A program made the position numbers and the translations under genes. This document shows, one piece after another, positions 5,195-5,951 of a stretch of DNA of 5,951 nucleotides (position 1 is the first letter of the stretch; the number at the start of each line of letters is the position of its first letter). The DNA comes from Oscillospiraceae bacterium (lineage in GTDB: Bacteria; Bacillota; Clostridia; Oscillospirales; Ruminococcaceae): contig JAISVP010000078.1 of the NCBI GenBank assembly GCA_031271475.1, positions 1-5,951 of the forward strand. Reading direction: 5' to 3'. Under the pieces are notes generated by a model. It had not been told where the DNA came from. It was given only the letters and a program-made list of their open reading frames with translations, and searched no databases.

Positions 5195-5951
5195 TTATTT
5201 TAGTAAATTTAACAACAAAGTCTTAAAAGCATTGTTAAAAGTCTGTTTTGTCACATCCGATTTAGCGGTAAGAGGAGTTTCGTAAATGAAGGTATCTCCG
5301 ACAAAGAATGTTACATACCCTAAAATTTGCCCTTTTTTTATAGGAGCTGTCACATATTTCGGCAGTACCATAACGGTTGTTAAATCTTCGGTTTTATTTT
5401 TATTGAGTACAACAGACCTCAGACGGTTCGCCTCAATTTCCACAGCATGGGTTGTGCCACGTTTAACTTCCAAAGGTTTAAGATACTGACCGCTGAAAAA
5501 GGGTTCGGTTATTTGATATTCCGTAAATCCTTTGTGAAGTAACTCCTTTGCAGTCTTAAAACGCTCTTCTTTATCTTTCGCTCCGAAAATGACTGCAATA
5601 AAAGTTGTGTTCCCTCTTTTAGCTCCTATTGCGATACAGGCGCCGGAGTCTTCAGTAAATCCTGCTTTAAAGCCGATAATACCTTCATAATCTTTTACAA
5701 GCCTGTTTTCATTAACCAGTTCGGTTTGTCCGTTTCTGACAACATCACGCCATGACGTCATATATTTTCCCAGCAGTCCGTCAAACTTCGCCAGTTCCGC
5801 ACACAGCAGCGCCGTATCGAATGCGGTTGTGTAAGATTTCTCATCCCCATATCCTGACGCATTCACATACCGTGTATCTCTCATGCCCAATTCAAAGGCT
5901 CTTGCATTCATATCATCCGTAAATTTTTCCTCGGTATCGGATACGGCTTCC
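5195..5951 (-). CDS. D-alanyl-D-alanine carboxypeptidase (low-molecular-weight PBP, DacF/PBP5 type), N-terminus outside window
   Basis: Enzymes of this family remove the terminal D-alanine from peptidoglycan stem peptides outside the membrane. The frame stays open to the window edge, so the 251 visible residues are the C-terminal part; Met at 5911 is internal (preceded by ...EEKFTDD). Seen in order are: the family stretch MNARAFELGMRDTRYVNASG (from 5911), SYTTAFDTALLCAEL, then the third active-site motif region GFKAGFTEDSGACIAIGAKR (from about 5671), where KTG is expected but the gene reads KAG. A PBP5_C-type beta domain follows (about the last 90 residues, with APIKKGQILGYV). It ends in a short amphipathic helix (FNNAFKTLLLNLLK) of the kind that anchors these proteins to the membrane. 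The SxxK and SxN motifs would lie beyond the window. The stop is TAA 5195-5197; no clear terminator follows. Confidence 0.92.
   Translation of the reverse strand, partial: EAVSDTEEKFTDDMNARAFELGMRDTRYVNASGYGDEKSYTTAFDTALLCAELAKFDGLLGKYMTSWRDVVRNGQTELVNENRLVKDYEGIIGFKAGFTEDSGACIAIGAKRGNTTFIAVIFGAKDKEERFKTAKELLHKGFTEYQITEPFFSGQYLKPLEVKRGTTHAVEIEANRLRSVVLNKNKTEDLTTVMVLPKYVTAPIKKGQILGYVTFFVGDTFIYETPLTAKSDVTKQTFNNAFKTLLLNLLK

Overview
The window looks like chromosomal DNA of a low-to-moderate GC Gram-positive bacterium, most likely a member of the Clostridia (Oscillospirales/Eubacteriales-like). This is inferred from strong AGGAG-type ribosome binding sites, consensus sigma-A-type promoters, a two-GTPase Der, a four-cysteine L32, an acyl-phosphate-dependent PlsY and a 441-residue bacterial-type Pgi. 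The species cannot be fixed from the sequence alone.

Layout. One gene fragment runs on the plus strand at the left edge (1-552, C-terminal part of an unrecognised protein). Everything else is on the minus strand. In transcription order (right to left) these are: the C-terminal part of a D-alanyl-D-alanine carboxypeptidase-type penicillin-binding protein (5195-5951, cut by the window end); a 280-bp gap with a good promoter and a long, GC-rich, repeat-containing leader; glucose-6-phosphate isomerase pgi (3569-4894); a small P-loop NTPase of unknown role (3131-3541); a near-perfect promoter; ribosomal protein L32 rpmF (2859-3044); a double-hairpin terminator; the ribosome-assembly GTPase der (1462-2772); and the glycerol-3-phosphate acyltransferase plsY (782-1444). 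Between plsY and the convergent plus-strand gene sits a 160-bp MITE-like element with 20-bp perfect terminal inverted repeats and a TAA target duplication.

Functionally these are housekeeping genes: cell-wall trimming, glycolysis, 50S ribosome structure (L32), 50S maturation (Der) and the first step of phospholipid synthesis (PlsY). pgi and the P-loop gene look like one transcription unit. rpmF starts a second one, and der-plsY lies beyond a terminator, so it probably depends on read-through or on a promoter I could not identify. For der, pgi and plsY, Shine-Dalgarno placement and family alignment favour starts well inside the longest open frame.

I see no clear new multi-gene system. The points most worth a second look are the MITE, a KAG in place of the KTG active-site motif in the carboxypeptidase, the repeat-rich pgi leader, and the uncharacterised P-loop protein.
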